DNA of 64,000 nt. Origin: Cheilinus undulatus. Taxonomy: Eukaryota; Chordata; Actinopteri; Labriformes; Labridae. The position numbers and the translations under genes are program-made. The stretch spans positions 32,057,855 to 32,121,854 of the forward strand of contig NC_054867.1 of the NCBI RefSeq assembly GCF_018320785.1, in the 5' to 3' direction. Below the pieces are notes generated by a model. It had not been told where the DNA came from, made no database searches, and saw only the letters and a program-made list of their open reading frames with translations. Each line of letters opens with the position of its first letter. The stretch's first letter is position 1. Below are positions 1-14,900 of the stretch, in pieces.

Positions 1-389
1 TTACTTTTATCCAAGAAAGCTGAGTCTAAACTAAAAAAACTTATCAACAGCACAGCAGAGACACCATGTAGACTCCCAGGACTGTTACTAAATTAAAAAA
101 TGTTGAGCATTTTGCACTTTATATATAAGTTACTTCTGGCTGCCAACAGCAGGTGGCAGTATGACAAAGAAAGATGAAATTTGTAGATGTGATCAGGGTG
201 GGGCTGATAGGTATGATATGAAATAAAAGGATGTTGGGAGACTTAATGTCAGAGGTGTAACTGGGTTCTTCCAGTAGGTGGCGCTACAACAAATCAAAGA
301 AATGAACATTGCCATGTGTGGAGTGGCTCGAAAGTTTCAACACAGAAGAATCAACAAATTGCCTTAATATGTCACTTTACACTGCCAAT

Positions 390-940
390 AGTGTAACCTG
401 GGAAAGCTTTCAATAGGAAACGTTTGAGAAAAGGCAAAGGCTTTGAAAAAAACTCGGAGTGTGATTGGGTAAACGTTCTGTCTGTTACATCTCTACAAGC
501 CAAACAGAGCAACAAAACACGTGATGTAACCGCTATCAAGCTACACGTGGGCAGCTACTGAGGAATAACATGAAACATGGCGACTACAGACATGTAAGTA
601 CTCGGCTTTTGTGGTTTTTGAAAAGAAAACAACTCACTGCTGTTCTTTGTTCTTCTTTTAACGAAGGAATGTTGTCAAGTTCTGATAAAACTGGCACTTT
701 AGTTGCATCCACGCTAATGTCTTCCTCCATAACTACACCAGCTCTTGCTGCTGCTTGTTAACGTCACGACTCTATTGCACCCGAAAGTACTGCCCCTCGT
801 CGCTGATTGGTCCTGTCACTTTCTAACTGGGCCCAAACGGTTCAGATGGAAGCTTTGTAAGATGGATTCGCCAGTGAGAAACAAGGAGACAGGCGTATCC
901 ATCTGCTTTGCAAGGTTACCAATAGTGGGCGCTATGATGA
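390..940 (+). repeat. Dispersed repeat family R, copy 1
   Basis: This stretch is related to sequences near 25.1-26.0, 36.0-36.3, 39.2-39.4 and 60.7-61.6 kb. Shared landmarks, in order, are an ACGTTCTGTC-like block followed by an AGAGCAACAA-like block, a pyrimidine-rich TTCTTTGTTCTTCTTTTAA block, a GAT(C/A)AAACTG block and a closing GCTTTGCAAGGTT. This copy has only one of the central subunits. No reading frame makes sense, so I read it as a non-autonomous element of unknown superfamily. It lies in an intron of the left GLUT gene. The ends are approximate. Confidence 0.6.
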
Positions 941-1228
941 GATGTTTGCATGCAGGTGTGCTCAGTGTCATCCTGTTGACTTGGCAGAAAATTTTGAATA
1001 ACACAGAATGTTGTAAACAAAAGTTACAAAAGTTTTAAGCCATTTAGAACTATCAAAAAAGCCTTATTTTGAAATGAAATGGAAACTGTTGGACTTCCTG
1101 ATGGGATTTGGGTATTTCGATAACTATTAATCGAAAGCTTATCGATAACTCTTCGATAACGTCTTTGCCACTTGAAACAAAAAGTCACCTCATCTGCCTT
1201 GAAAGTCATTGTGAGGGGGGCCGCTCAC

Positions 1229-3605
1229 CTTTTTTACTGCCTTCAGTGTCTCCTTTGTCAATGTAAAGGTGGCGAGGTGCCTCAGGGAAAAAAGGCAGGG
1301 TCACAAACTGCAGAATGGCTGGAACACCACTTATAGCTAAGAGAAACGGCCACATCTCCTCTGTACCCATCATCTCCCTGAAAATACAAAACAAGGGCAA
1401 TTATCAGAATAGAAATTGTATGAGACGAATAAGATAGAAAATATTTTGTGCTCCTGATGCATGTTAATTTGGCAGTCGATGACTATTAAGACAAATCTTT
1501 AATTGTTACAGCCACTGAAAAAAATGTTTGATGCTCCTGCAGTCTGTTCTTACTTGATGCCAATGATTTGACCCATTATTTTTCCAAATCCAATGAAGAT
1601 TGAACAGGTAAGTGTCAGGAAGCCTCTGAGCTTCTTTGGCGAACATTCCCCGATATACATGAGGTGTACACTTAGACCAAGACCTGTGGAAAAACACGAT
1701 GAAAAGATAAGCCAAAACTGAAACAAAAACATGAAAAGGAAACATCTACAAAGATGCATGAATGAGACAGTACCAGTGCGTACCAACATTATATCCATAG
1801 AGAAATCGCCCAAAGAAGATCATCTCGAACGACTTGGCCATGCGACTGAAGAGCATGAGAAGAGCAGCAACAGTTGCCACTACATTGTTGAACAACAGAG
1901 CTTTTTTCCTGCAGAATCAAAGATTAAAAAACAATCTGATTAAACAGGAATTAATGACTGCACAGAATCTGAGATTTTTCCAATTATCTATGCATCCGTC
2001 CATCTTCTTCTGCTTAGCCAGGGCTGGGTTGTGATTGTAGCGGGATGAGCAAGTTAACCCAGACATCCCTCTCCCCCTGCAACACTTTCCAATTCATATA
2101 GTCTCTCCAGCCCATTCTGGCTCTTACCCTAGGTCTAACTCAGTGACCTCCACCAAGGATATAAATGGGTCTTCCCCTAGATCATCAGACTCTGCCTCGT
2201 TGGAGGAGGACACATTGTTTGGATTAAGTTCGTAAGGGATGTTGTCATTTACTTGTGCATTTTTGGTACCAATTTGTTGATCTGTAAAATCTACTTCTAT
2301 AAAACTAAACATTTTGGAAAAATACATGCTCCCAGTTTTTGTCACAATCATATGAGAAGAGATATATTTATTCAATGCATATTAAGGCTCTACAACTGAG
2401 CAGGCACTTAGCCTAGCTTAGCAGAACAGCTGTGGCACACAGCTTTCAATTAAAAAAACTAACCATAAGGTATGTTTACTAAACAGTACACCAGCATTTC
2501 TGTTTTATAGATTAAATTCACATAGTGAGGGAAAAAATATGTTACAAGTGGAGCACCTTCAGGCCTTCCACTGCTGCATTCTCCCGAAATGCTTAGGGTG
2601 CTATCAAGACACACTTGATTACATAGAAACAAAGAATAGAGTGAAAAATTGATGTTATAAAAATGATTCAACTCCTGAATAGCTTTCTGTAAAAGTATTT
2701 TGTTCCACTCTGTATGGATGGTTATTTCTGCCATCAAAACTAACTTTCTAGACAAGGCTTTCATGGCAACTCCAAAGTCTTTTCACTTTATTTGTCAGCA
2801 TCAGAGGTTGCTGCTTAGTTTGAACAGATTTGTTTCCAGATGAAGTTTGAAAGATTCCGAGGGACTGATGCCAAAACCTTCATTTCAATACAGCAAACCC
2901 TGCTGATAAATGGTTATTGCCTTTTGACAACAAAACAATTTTCCAGTCATTTCACATTTTAAGTTTTTGATGCTTGTACAGATTATTTTCACACTGTGTG
3001 GTGTAATGATTTCTTCATCTCCTTCATGCATGGCTGGTATCAGAGTTTTGAAAAACAGACACATCAGTGTTCAATTTTTAATAATAAACCGGTTCAATCC
3101 CATGTGAATATTTATCAAACATAACCATGATGTGTTTGTAATGTCTGTACCTGCCATAAGTGACAGGCAGGCTGCCGCTGTGTACGGCCCCAGCCCAGGC
3201 TCCAAGACTCAGTATGGCCACGATGAAGGACCACATGAGCTGGTTTGTAGAATCGTCAACAGGGGTCCCGTACCTGGACAGCCACGTGTAGTTCACAAAA
3301 CTCTGAACATGCTGCAGAGAGGTCACAGAGACCAGGTCATGATTAAATGCAGCTAAGTCAAGTTGTTTTACATTTCTGACCTTAGTGACAATGTGCACAG
3401 TTGTAAAGAAATAAAAAAGAAGGGGATCAAACTGTTTTAAATGAGTCAACTTTTTTTCCCCTCACATCTGTGTGCTTATCTTAATTTTATGATAGGAATA
3501 TATTACCACAGCTGGAGAAGCGATGACTGAAACTTGAATCCCATACTGAAAAGATCCTCCAATTCCCAACACCAATGTCAACAGATAAAGCCTCCAGTAC
3601 TGCAG
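1229..3605 (-). CDS. slc2a11l: GLUT11-like facilitative sugar transporter, 5' part only
   Basis: Major facilitator of the class II GLUT group, closest by eye to GLUT11. Five consecutive coding exons are visible: 3605-3507, 3311-3151, 1908-1784, 1683-1554 and 1377-1229. Their lengths are 99, 161, 125, 130 and 149 nt, identical in size and phase to the matching exons of the neighbour at 12000-24371. They cover TM1 (GGSFQYGI), the first outer loop, TM2-TM5 with YGRKKALL and GECSPKKLRG, and the start of the central loop with PEAPRHLYIDKGD. The short first exon with the start codon was not found, and the 3' half lies beyond position 1. The otherwise common FQYGYN in TM1 reads FQYGIQ, and PESPR reads PEAPR. 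All exons are open with good splice sites, so it looks functional. The paralogue assignment is uncertain, and the substrate (hexose) is inferred from the family. Confidence 0.88.
1990..2115 (-). mobile_element. LINE 3'-end remnant
   Basis: Read on the minus strand, this resembles the end of the LINE copy at 30155-30560. It keeps the block around GGGATGTCTGGGTTAACTTG, a GCTAAGCAGAAGAAGATGGA-like block and a GGATG tail. It is a short, heavily decayed fragment in an intron of the left GLUT gene. Confidence 0.55.
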
Positions 3606-3904
3606 CTGGGAAGTAAAGTGGAAATCATTTATTCAGCTAGTAAACCATCCTGTCTATAAACTAGACACTAGTAATTTAAGAGAGAGAGGAAAACATGTGT
3701 TAATGATTAGAAATGTCTCTAGCTTACACACAGTTTAACTTTCAGGATGCTTGATGTGATGTCAAACTGTCACAAACTATCACTCATTATTTAGTCCTGT
3801 AACTGATCTCAAGTTTCATATCATGCATATAAGATGCTAAGTGTCTCAGGTTTATAGGCTGATGAATATGATAAAGCCACCATACTGATGAAAGGTATTT
3901 TATT

Positions 3905-4215
3905 TATGGGCTGTTCGACTGCTCACCCTCCAATAGCTCAAGAACTCCAAGGGATTTTCCTCAAACTTTGCAGAAAAACCCACTACAACTCAAAGATGGA
4001 CTCATTCAATATCTGAGGTCAAAGGTCAACATCATTAGCCTCATGTCTATCCCTTGCATATGAATATACATCTCAAGAACCCTTTGAACAACCTTTATCA
4101 AGATTTGCACAAATCTTAAACCCAACTGACGGATGAAATTATCACATTTTAGAGGTCAAATGTCAAGGTCATTAGGCCTTATTTTCATCCCTTGCTTACA
4201 GATGTCTGTGAACTA
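3905..4215. repeat. Degenerate tandem repeat of about 120-bp units
   Basis: Two diverged units follow each other. Each contains, in order, CTCAAGAAC, a TTTGCA(C/G)A block, GAGGTCAAA, GTCAA and a (T/C)ATCCCTTGC block. The first unit begins near 3948 and the second near 4072. Repeats rich in AGGTCAAAGGTCAAGGTCA are common in teleost genomes. The phrase resembles nuclear-receptor half-sites (AGGTCA), but that is probably incidental. Confidence 0.5.
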
Positions 4216-7200
4216 CATTACCGCTGTATTTCAGTATGGTAGTCTTTTGCTGTCATACAACCATGCATTTATTTCACTCCCTTATCTGATCATAAGAGGT
4301 AAATTTGGATTTTTGTCTTGAGAGTTTGTCTTTTTTATCTCATTATCTGAAGATAACTGCAATACCTGATGAGCTAATTTCTCAATATCATGAGAAAAAA
4401 AAAACTTAGCATGTGGAAATTGAGTAATATAAACAATACTTGAATAGCTGTATAAGACTTCCATCTTCACATAACTTGAAAATTTATTGTCTCCTGCCAG
4501 CAAATGCGGTGGAGATGAGTGGATTTACGTTTTACATTAGAAAAAAATGGAAACTCAAAAATAAAGGACGGTTTTAGTCATGGCATCTGACAAAGAAAGC
4601 ATTTTGAAATGGTGGCAATCTAATGCAGCCCCTCAGTTTGAGGACTGGTTACAGGAGCTGCAAGATATTTTACAGTTAGAGGGACTGAGATATGGAATCT
4701 TCAGCACTGCACAGAAATGCCCTGGCATTAGGAAATCAGAGCTAGAAGCACATCAAGATCTGATATGATTCTCAGCTTGGGTATCAGTGTAAATTTCGAT
4801 GACTAAAACTGTTCGTCAGCTGTTATTTTTGCATGTGGCAGACAAGGCTAACTAAAACCAATCTTTGGTGAAAGAAACTCTGGCAAAAAGTGTGCTTTCT
4901 TCAATTAAACTAAAACGAGACGAAAATGTTAGTGTTTGGACTGCTGGACATTCATAAATTATCATATTTCTCCACTGTGCATAAAAACCTATGGCAGTAT
5001 TTTCATCAGTATATTTCAAATCAAAGCATTGGTAGTGCATTTTTATGAGTGGTTTATATTCAAATTGATTTTATTTCGGCTTATTAAGGAAGATAAATGC
5101 CTGGACGAAAAGTTAAGACTAAAATGTAAGGAGTTTTTATAACTAAAACAGGACTGAAAATGTAAAGGTTAAAAATGAAAAAAAATGTGACTAAAACTAA
5201 AGATCTTTTTAATCTAAAGGCTTAGAATTAAAAAAGCTTATAGACATAAAAGAGCAGCCAAAATTATCTCTGCTTTCTATTACATTCTTTGTACAGAAAG
5301 CTCCCACCAGAGCAGTTCATAAACACTCAGATAATGTGTTGTTTAATGTCTAAACATTTTCTTTTAGCTCTTTATGTTATCAGCTTTGCAATGTCAGAAA
5401 AATCCAACTTGCTTAATGTTGAGTGAACAAATTATGAAGAACTGGGTACTCTTTTGATACAACCCATAATACTGAGTTTCTTAAATATATGAGATACATG
5501 CCATGTGGACATAAAGAGTTAAGTTATGCCAGCATTTTCAGGGGGCTCAGCTTTAATAGTTGGTGCAACTACTTTAGTTAAGCCAACTGAAATATAAATT
5601 TCTCTTAGAAGAATTTTCTGCCAACTGAACATTTTAGCTATGAGCATGTAAGTTGGTCCCCTTAACTCCAAAAAGCTATCCACATGTGTTGTGCTCAAAT
5701 GACTGGAGGTGGGCATTTTTGTGCATATTTGCACTACATCATTACAGTTTAATAATCTTACTTTTTTCCTCTTTTTGGCATAATTATGTATTGTCATGTT
5801 AAGCTGATAATATATCAAATCAATCAATGTGTAAATAACATTAAAGTTGAAAAGTAACTCAACTATACATTTGAATAAAACAAAAATGTCTTTATCTAAC
5901 TCTCACTGGGACTATTTATTTGATTGAAACAACATTAAACAATAGATAACTTTGGTAGGACCAACAGTTATGAGTATGAATGCATTCTCTGTCTCTACGT
6001 TTTACTGTGGTAAAACTCAATTTTTGTCTTTTGTTGAGTAATATTTTTATTGGCATTTTGTGCTGTAGTCTAAAACAGTCTCATTTTAATATTTATTTGA
6101 TTACAGTTATAGTAGATACTTCAACAACTTAAATGAAAATCATGATTGGAGCATTGTTCAGTGTACAATGGACAACAACAATATAAACGACAAAAAAGAA
6201 AACTTTTTGCCAGTCATGTTCATAAACTGCAAGACTTTAACTGGACTTTAAAAAAAAATATTTTCCTTTTTGCCAGTGAAAACATTTTTACAAGTAGATC
6301 CTACAATTTTCTTTATTCAGTGTTATAATTAAGTAAGAAAGCAGAAATTCATATGTATCCACTAAAATTGAAGAATACAGGCATGTTTGTTTGAGAGTTC
6401 CTTTTTGTCCTTTTAGGTCTGAGTAGTAAATTGGAGTAAAGTTGTCTCCCAAAATCAGCCCTGTGGAGAAGCAGTGATCTCTTACCTTTCCTGATGCACC
6501 GTCCATCTCTGCCTCTGTGGATGTCAGATTGCAGAGGATGCAGAGGACGAGCCTATATCTGACTGAAGTTACACATCAATGGACTGTAGTTGTTCATTCA
6601 TGTTGTTCAAGCATGGCTGTCATGTTTTGACGTGGGTGATGATGCATTTGATTCAACGTCTGTCTGTGATAGTTACTAATGTCCTGCTGGTGTACTCTGC
6701 CTTCTGGTTAGACATTACCGATAGGGTTGGGGGCCACATGTCTGCTGTATCACCTTCACGCTCCCCTATCCAGCAGATTTCAACAACACAGGAGACTGAA
6801 ATTAGAGATTTTTAACCACTTCTGCTGTGTTTCCTAAATTTCTTTGTATTTCTCAAGTCTCTCAACTTCCATGCAATTGAAAAACTTCTCTGAAATGGGT
6901 TTAGAGGAAGATTGGACTGTCTTATTTTCTGTCATATTCTTGTTGAATCAGGGGTTCAATGACAAGACTGAAGCAGTAAAAAGTAAAAAAAAAAAAAAAA
7001 ACAACCTTTGAACTGAATCGAGTGCAGATTAATTTCTTCAAAGAGAAAAATGTTTAAAAAGGATCATCTCTTCTCTTTATGAAACAGAAAATTTTTCAGA
7101 GGGATCCTCTGTTTCTGGTCAAGGTCAAACCGATCCCAAGGTCAGCCATCATGGCTGAAGCTCAGCTGACATGTATGCAGACCATTAAAGCACTGGCAAT

Positions 7201-7401
7201 AGAATAAATTATATGAAGCCATATACTATTGATGATTTCTTGAAAATGTTACATACAATGACAGGAAGTGTTGATGTCCTGGGTTCTTTTTCTGCAAATT
7301 TTGTTCCTCTTGTGCCTGACTACACCATCCTCTGAGACGCTGCATATCTCAGCGTGGATATGCTGTAATTTGCCAGTTTGAAGGTTTTTTAAAAAATTAA
7401 A

Positions 7402-7978
7402 CTTTATTCATTAACAAAGTCTGGCAGTAAAATTCATGAAACACCATGTTGCAAACATTACAGACTACAAAACATTAATAAATAAAGCAGAGAATAAGGT
7501 CAGAGGTCTAATCCGGGATTAAATTATGTATAGATCTGTTTAAGAAATAGTTACACAAACAAAGCCTTGCTTTAGCTCCATTAGCCTAGCTTAAGCTAAC
7601 ATAGCAACACCAACTATGCAATTAACATTACAACATAAGCCAGTGTAGCTAAATTAGCTTTAGCAACCTGAGCTTTAGCAACCTGAGCTTTAGCAAACTT
7701 AGCTAAAACTAATGTAACTAGATAACGGATTTAAGTAGCTGACATAGCTGCTTTTGGGCTTAGCATTAGCTCCGTTAGCACCGTTATCGTTATGGCGTAG
7801 ACAGCTAGGTAAGCTATGCTGGCTGTGTTAGAATGTGTTCATGGAGGAAAATCTATTTTCCTGTAAGCAGACTGATTTCTTTTTAGCTGTATTAAATGTT
7901 TTGAAATCAGGTTTTGTAGGTCTGGTTATTAACTTTAAACTGTTGGTATCCCAACCCTTACCTTCACCCTTACCCTGA
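7402..7978 (+). repeat. Dispersed repeat S, copy 1
   Basis: The reverse complement of 37308-37845 matches this segment along most of its length. Shared blocks include TTGCAAACATTACA, AGGTCA(G/T)A(G/A)GTCTAAT, GGATTAAATTATGTATAGA and TTTCCTGTAAGCAGACTG. The middle is rich in TAGCT words. This copy also carries the 15-bp unit GCTTTAGCAACCTGA nearly three times in a row around 7659-7695. It is non-coding, and I do not recognise the family. Confidence 0.65.
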
Positions 7979-8562
7979 CTGTAAACAGAAGTTAAATTTG
8001 ATTTTATTTTCAAAGTTTCAGTGGTTTTTTTTCTGTTTTAGTGTGTGTATTTCTGTTCTGAGCTATAGAGTATCTCAGATATGGTTGTGAGAGTGGCTGT
8101 CAGAGATTAGTGGTCCTGCAGCTAGGATTTCTTGTGAAAATCTGCAGGGAAACTGAAAAACCTTACCTGCATTTTTTGAACATTAGTGCAAAGTTCATTT
8201 TGTAAATATTTAAAGCTGAGACGCTGTTCTTCTAATGGCTAATGAGTTATCTTCAGTATCTCAACATTTTGTTACAAAATAAATCATTCAACTTTACCTT
8301 ATATAGGAACTTTGGATTTCATCTCCTTTCTCAGAGGAAGTTAAATAAATCAGTTTTTACTGATAATCTCATTTCAAAGTTTTACTTTCTCCATCAGAAA
8401 TTATTCTTCCTCTGGATGTAAAAACACTGACAAAGATCCTCTTTTCTACTATTTATCATAAATAGATGATGAATAAGCGATCAATGAATAAATGGCATGA
8501 TGATGAAGGTTATAACTAACTTGAGATAAGGTAACTTTGTTATAGTGAGAAGATATGAGACT

Positions 8563-8895
8563 AGGGGTGTGTCATGATCTCACAATTTTAAAATGTCTCA
8601 TTATTTCTCAGTGAGGTGAAAAATGTCTTGCAATATCAGTACATAGACGCAGAGCAGCAGCATTGTAAACTGAGTCTAACGTTGAACTGGAAATTACCAT
8701 GAAAGACCGCCCCCACCACTTTTAAATTGTGTGGCAGACAGGAGAAACAGAGCACAGCTGATCTGTAATTTGTCTGTGATCTAATCAATTTATGACAGTC
8801 GTAAAGGTAGAGAAATATTAACAAGGCTTCATTAGGATCAGAAGATAACAAGATAAGATTAGCGTTAATGTTTATCTTCTCACTCTGATCAGAAA
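8563..8895. repeat. hAT-like non-autonomous fragment
   Basis: It opens with AGGGGTGTGTCATGATCTC, a terminal sequence type seen in fish hAT-like non-autonomous elements. The rest is non-coding. The far end is not clear because the Tc1 element at 8953 follows closely. Confidence 0.4.
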
Positions 8896-8952
8896 GGAGA
8901 GGACAGAGGGATGACACATTGGCGGGGGATGGGGGCAAAGAAGTGGGTTATA

Positions 8953-10502
<1,550 letters not shown>

Positions 10503-10504
10503 TA

Positions 10505-11729
10505 GTTATTTTATTTTATAGAGCTTATAGAGCTTATAAAGACCAAAGCAAAATATGCAATCTGCTGTAAACTGATTATCATAATATTTTAAAGAGGACT
10601 TAGAGTAATTGTGCTAATGATGCTAGAATTGTTTCTTATGGAACCTAAGGAACAAGTTAACAAGATTCTAGTATAGAGGCTAGACAGTGTTTTACTTTGA
10701 GCATTACAACACATTTAAGTGGGGAACCGCTGAAAAAAAGGGGTGAAACAAGTTGATATAGAATTATGAGTACCAGCCTGCTGTCATATAATTTCATCCA
10801 AAATAGAGGTAAAATTGGATTAATAGGATTAATTTTATTAGTGGATGTACAGAGAATCAAAATGTGTCAATCAAAGCATCAGTAAGTATATAAAATTAAA
10901 AAATATCATTACTTTTGACACAAATTTGACTTTATGTGACTTTATTGTAGTGTTACATTGTGAAAGGCACCTTTTTCATTCATAGGTTGATAATGATATC
11001 AAAAATTACAACAAACAAAATAATTATTGCACATATTCCACTCATGTAAAAATAGATTAAAGTCCTTACTAAAAGCATTACATGTTTGACATAAAGACAT
11101 TTTTTAATGAAAAGTGACTTCAGTTGTTGTATTTTTCTGTCCAACTAATATTATTTCCCTCCTTTTCACATCCTAAAGGTTGTTGAAACATTGAAATGTG
11201 CAGAGTCCGTTGACCTCAGGCCTTCATAGTTGGAGGATAAATCACAGTCTGACAGTGGAATTGTTAATACATTTCTGTACAGATAAAACAAGAAAAACAG
11301 ACAAATTTTCTTCATTCTCTACCTACAAAAAAATTATAAATAAATGTGTTGTGTGGTGGTGGATAACTACTCAGGCTAACTGTTTTCAGCTACCATTTTA
11401 AATTCATCTGACAGAATAAAACACATCACCTCATATATGAGAGAATTACTTTTCTGCCACAGTCCATCGAATAGTTTTGCATTTATATCATCAAGGGTAC
11501 AGTTTAGTTTATATGGGATGAAACTTAAACCAGGGGTAGGACAAAACGCTGCAACATACTGTCGTCCTAACTTTGAGTCCCTAATACTAAATATCACAGT
11601 TTTTATGAATGAGGGTAAAATGAACCGTAGCTTAAATGGCCAAAGAAGAAGTTGACAGACAGCGGAGGTAAAAATGACACCACAGTACAGAGCATAAATA
11701 CATTAATCCTGCACTTTACCTTACGACAC
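10505..11729. other. Spacer between Tc1 element and 3' end of second GLUT gene
   Basis: AT-rich sequence with no exon, repeat boundary or RNA gene that I can support. Short ORFs here have stop-rich surroundings and no family resemblance. Confidence 0.5.
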
Positions 11730-11735
11730 TTTATT
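11730..11735 (-). terminator. Candidate poly(A) signal of second GLUT gene
   Basis: TTTATT on the plus strand gives AATAAA on the minus strand, about 265 bp past the stop codon at 12000. It is the first canonical hexamer I saw downstream. Actual use is inferred. Confidence 0.5.
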
Positions 11736-11999
11736 TTCCTAAAGTAATCAAATTTCATGATAACATGATGTTATTATTTGTACCATGGACCATGTATTTA
11801 TATTGTATATCACCAAACACAAATCACGCATCCTATAATGCATTAAATATTGTAGAGTAGTGTAGGTTACCCCACAGTTCCCACCCATAACTTAAACCAT
11901 GTGTTTGTCAGTCTCTGCATGACGTCTTCCAGCAGATCAGGTCAAAGAGAGGCAGTGTTGTGGATGTGTCTGAGGTTTTACAAAAGAAATAAAGTCCAT

Positions 12000-14900
12000 T
12001 TACAAGGCTGTAGAATGACACACTTCACCCAGCTGATACTGAGCTTGTGAGGGGAAGTTTTTCTCCTGGCCTTTGAAGTTGAGCTTGTTAAATTCACTGG
12101 TGATGGCAGACAGAGACTTCCCCTTAGTCTCAGGCAGAAACAGGCCGATGTACAGCGCAGACAACAGGCAGACGGCTCCAAAAGGCACGAAGCAATACTC
12201 GCTCAACTCGCTCTGTGGAAGAAAGGCAGAGAGAAGTGTCAAACTGATGGAAGACAGTTAATATATAGTTTAACTATAAGTAACCAGGCAATTAAGTACA
12301 GCTTTATGTGAAGTAAAACCTTTCTACTTCATCTTGACACTCAGACCTTATTTCTTTTCTTCAGTTTAAGAATGAACAGTAGTGGGTGACTACAGTTAAG
12401 TAAGCATTTAAAATATTTAGAACATTTATTTCATGTTTATACTCTGTTTAGTTAAAAATTCATAAATTTCCCTCACATGTTAGGACTATGAACTGGAATT
12501 GCTATTTTGATTTAAATCAACTGACATTCAAAATAAACAATCTGAGAGTGTGAGCTTTATGGTAATTTTCTTTTGTGTTTTATGTTCTATCCTGAAGGAA
12601 TAAACAGCTGCAGTATATCTGGATGGATTTTTTTTATAATAAACACAAAAATACAGGGACTTCCGGTCGAGCGGCAATGAGAGCAGCAGCCTAATTTTGA
12701 AGCTCGAAAATTTTCGAAGCTCCTGCAAACTGGCCTAATACGTGTTTGAAGTTATTCAAATGATAGAGGGGCAGTTAGTATGCCTAGGAGTCGACAGAAA
12801 AAGTCAGGCTTTTGCAAAGAAACCGAGGACAGCACTAGCGCTAGCCAGCTCGCTTCAGATGAGCAAAATGCAGAGGAAAACATGGCGAATTTTGAGATGA
12901 TTCTCAAAGGACTAGGAGACTTTCGGCAGGAAAACAGTGTACAGCTGAAGGAAATCAAGAAAGAAATTAACAAGACAAACCACAGGATTGACAAAGCCGT
13001 AAAGTGCTGGAGCTATTAAAAGTTCAGAGCCATCCTGAAGCTAGGCTCACAGACCAGGAGGGTCATCCAGGTGGGATAACATTAGGATACACGGCATTTG
13101 CAAGGGATCCAAAGATAATTCCCCCTCTATGAGTGCTTTCATGGAGGCATTATTCGGGAATAAGATGGAAATCCTGCCTGCAACGGACATAAAAATTGAT
13201 CAAGCACACCGGGCTCTTGGTCCCCGACCTTCCAGAGACGTGCCGCTGAGGTCAGTGGTGGTCAAGTTTTCAAGCTACCGGACTGAAGAGGACATCATGA
13301 AGGCCACCTGGCAGAAAAGGGGCTTTGCTTTCAAGGAGAAAAGAGTGTATATAGACCATGACTATGCTCCAGAGATACTGAAAAGGCGGAAGGAATACTT
13401 GGAAGCTAAGCGAGTTCTGAAGGAAAAAAAAGATATGACCCCCTTCCCTGCAAAGTTGAGAGTATTTTTTTCATGTTTTTGTTCTTTTTTATCCATTTGT
13501 CTTGGTTTGAAATGATGTACACCAAATAAGGATGTTTAATACTTGAACTCTAAATAAAAAGAAAATTTTGAAAAAAAAAGGAAAATACAAAGACATGGTA
13601 GTGTCCAATAAGGTAGGTCTTTAGGTGGCTGATTTTTGGTCTGCAGATATTGAGTGATAACAGTCGAAGGAGTATATTTTCAAAGGAGCAATAACATTGG
13701 CTCCTTTGAATTAGAAAGAATGAACACAGAAAGGCTGAGTTTCACTGCTACCAAGCTAAGAGGTGACCAGATAATACAGGAACTTATGAAAATTGAAGTG
13801 CCTACTGTACACAAACTTTGATTTGAAGTATAATTTTAGAAGAAATTGCAACATATGGATGCCACGATTGTTAAATGGATGTATGGAAGTATGAAATTGT
13901 ATGTATACAGATGCTGACAGCTGAGGGATAAAGAGATGGACTGACCACTAGAAAAGGGAAAACCATTCCAGTGATGAAAAGGTTGAGCCACATCATGGAG
14001 CCAGCGATCATGTAGGCGGCGGGCCGAGCGGCCTGGTTGAAAATCTCTGTAGGTAGGACGCCAGTCACACCAGCTGAGGGGAAACATAAAACACACTGAG
14101 CACTCATTCACTTTATTACACACTATCACAATTAATTGCCATCTAATAATTATGCACAGTTAGTTTAAGAAATCCTTTAACAGGAATAGATACATAACAT
14201 GCTTAACTGTCTTAATACAAACCTCTTAAATGTTTGTTCTATCTAAAAACTGTGACTAACACCTACAGCCAGACTCTTGATAAAACCTCATGCTTTTTGT
14301 GTTTGTATAGATCCTCATTTATCCAGGTCATGGTTCTCTGCGGCTTGTTTGAAAGGGACATGTGGACTTAGTTGGGGCTCTTGAAAACATTAACCTGTCC
14401 TCCAAAAGGCCTCTCCTGTCTTCAGTTCTGAAAAGGCCTTTTGGATGAGGAGGGAAGCATCTTCAAGAACCTCAACAAAGTCCAGTTACCCCTTTGGATC
14501 AAGTTTAGGGCTCATACTTTTATCAAACTAGCCTAACTGCATTAATTACCAGTTCATTCTTAAACTCACGTTTCACCCCTTTACATTTTTGGGCTTTTTA
14601 TGCCTTTATTCAGAGAGGATAGTGGATATAGTCGTAAACAGAAATAAAAGAGTGGAAGAGAGAAAGGAGCCACAGGCTAGACCTGAAACTGGGCTGCCCA
14701 TGCACACAGGGCATGCTTTTACCACTAGAACATCTGTGCCCAAGTCTTCAAAAAGACTGTTTAGAAATACTATGTTTATCTCTTTATAGGGCTGTCATAA
14801 TATCAGATGTTCAAACTGAGAAAGAATTCTGGAAAAAATCAAACAACATTAATAACTCTTAATAACATGGCAAGAAACGTATATTATTCACATAATGGGC

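Larger units (their letters stand above)
3606..8560. other. Upstream of left GLUT gene; mostly unassigned AT-rich DNA
   Basis: The first exon and promoter of the left GLUT gene should lie here on the minus strand, but I could not pick them out. A tandem-like repeat sits at 3905-4215 and a dispersed repeat at 7402-7978. From about 4330 to 7400 I see AT-rich sequence with no convincing exon. Short ORFs there lack protein-like composition. Confidence 0.5.

Noticed and set aside
1105-1165. TATCGATA and several ATCGA words, resembling the insect DRE site or a palindromic regulatory cluster
   Set aside because: The same ATCGAT-rich style occurs in a fish hAT-like family, so this is more likely transposon debris in an intron.
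7659-7695. 15-bp direct repeats considered as a CRISPR-like or iteron array
   Set aside because: Units are directly adjacent without spacers, fewer than three, and inside a dispersed eukaryotic repeat.
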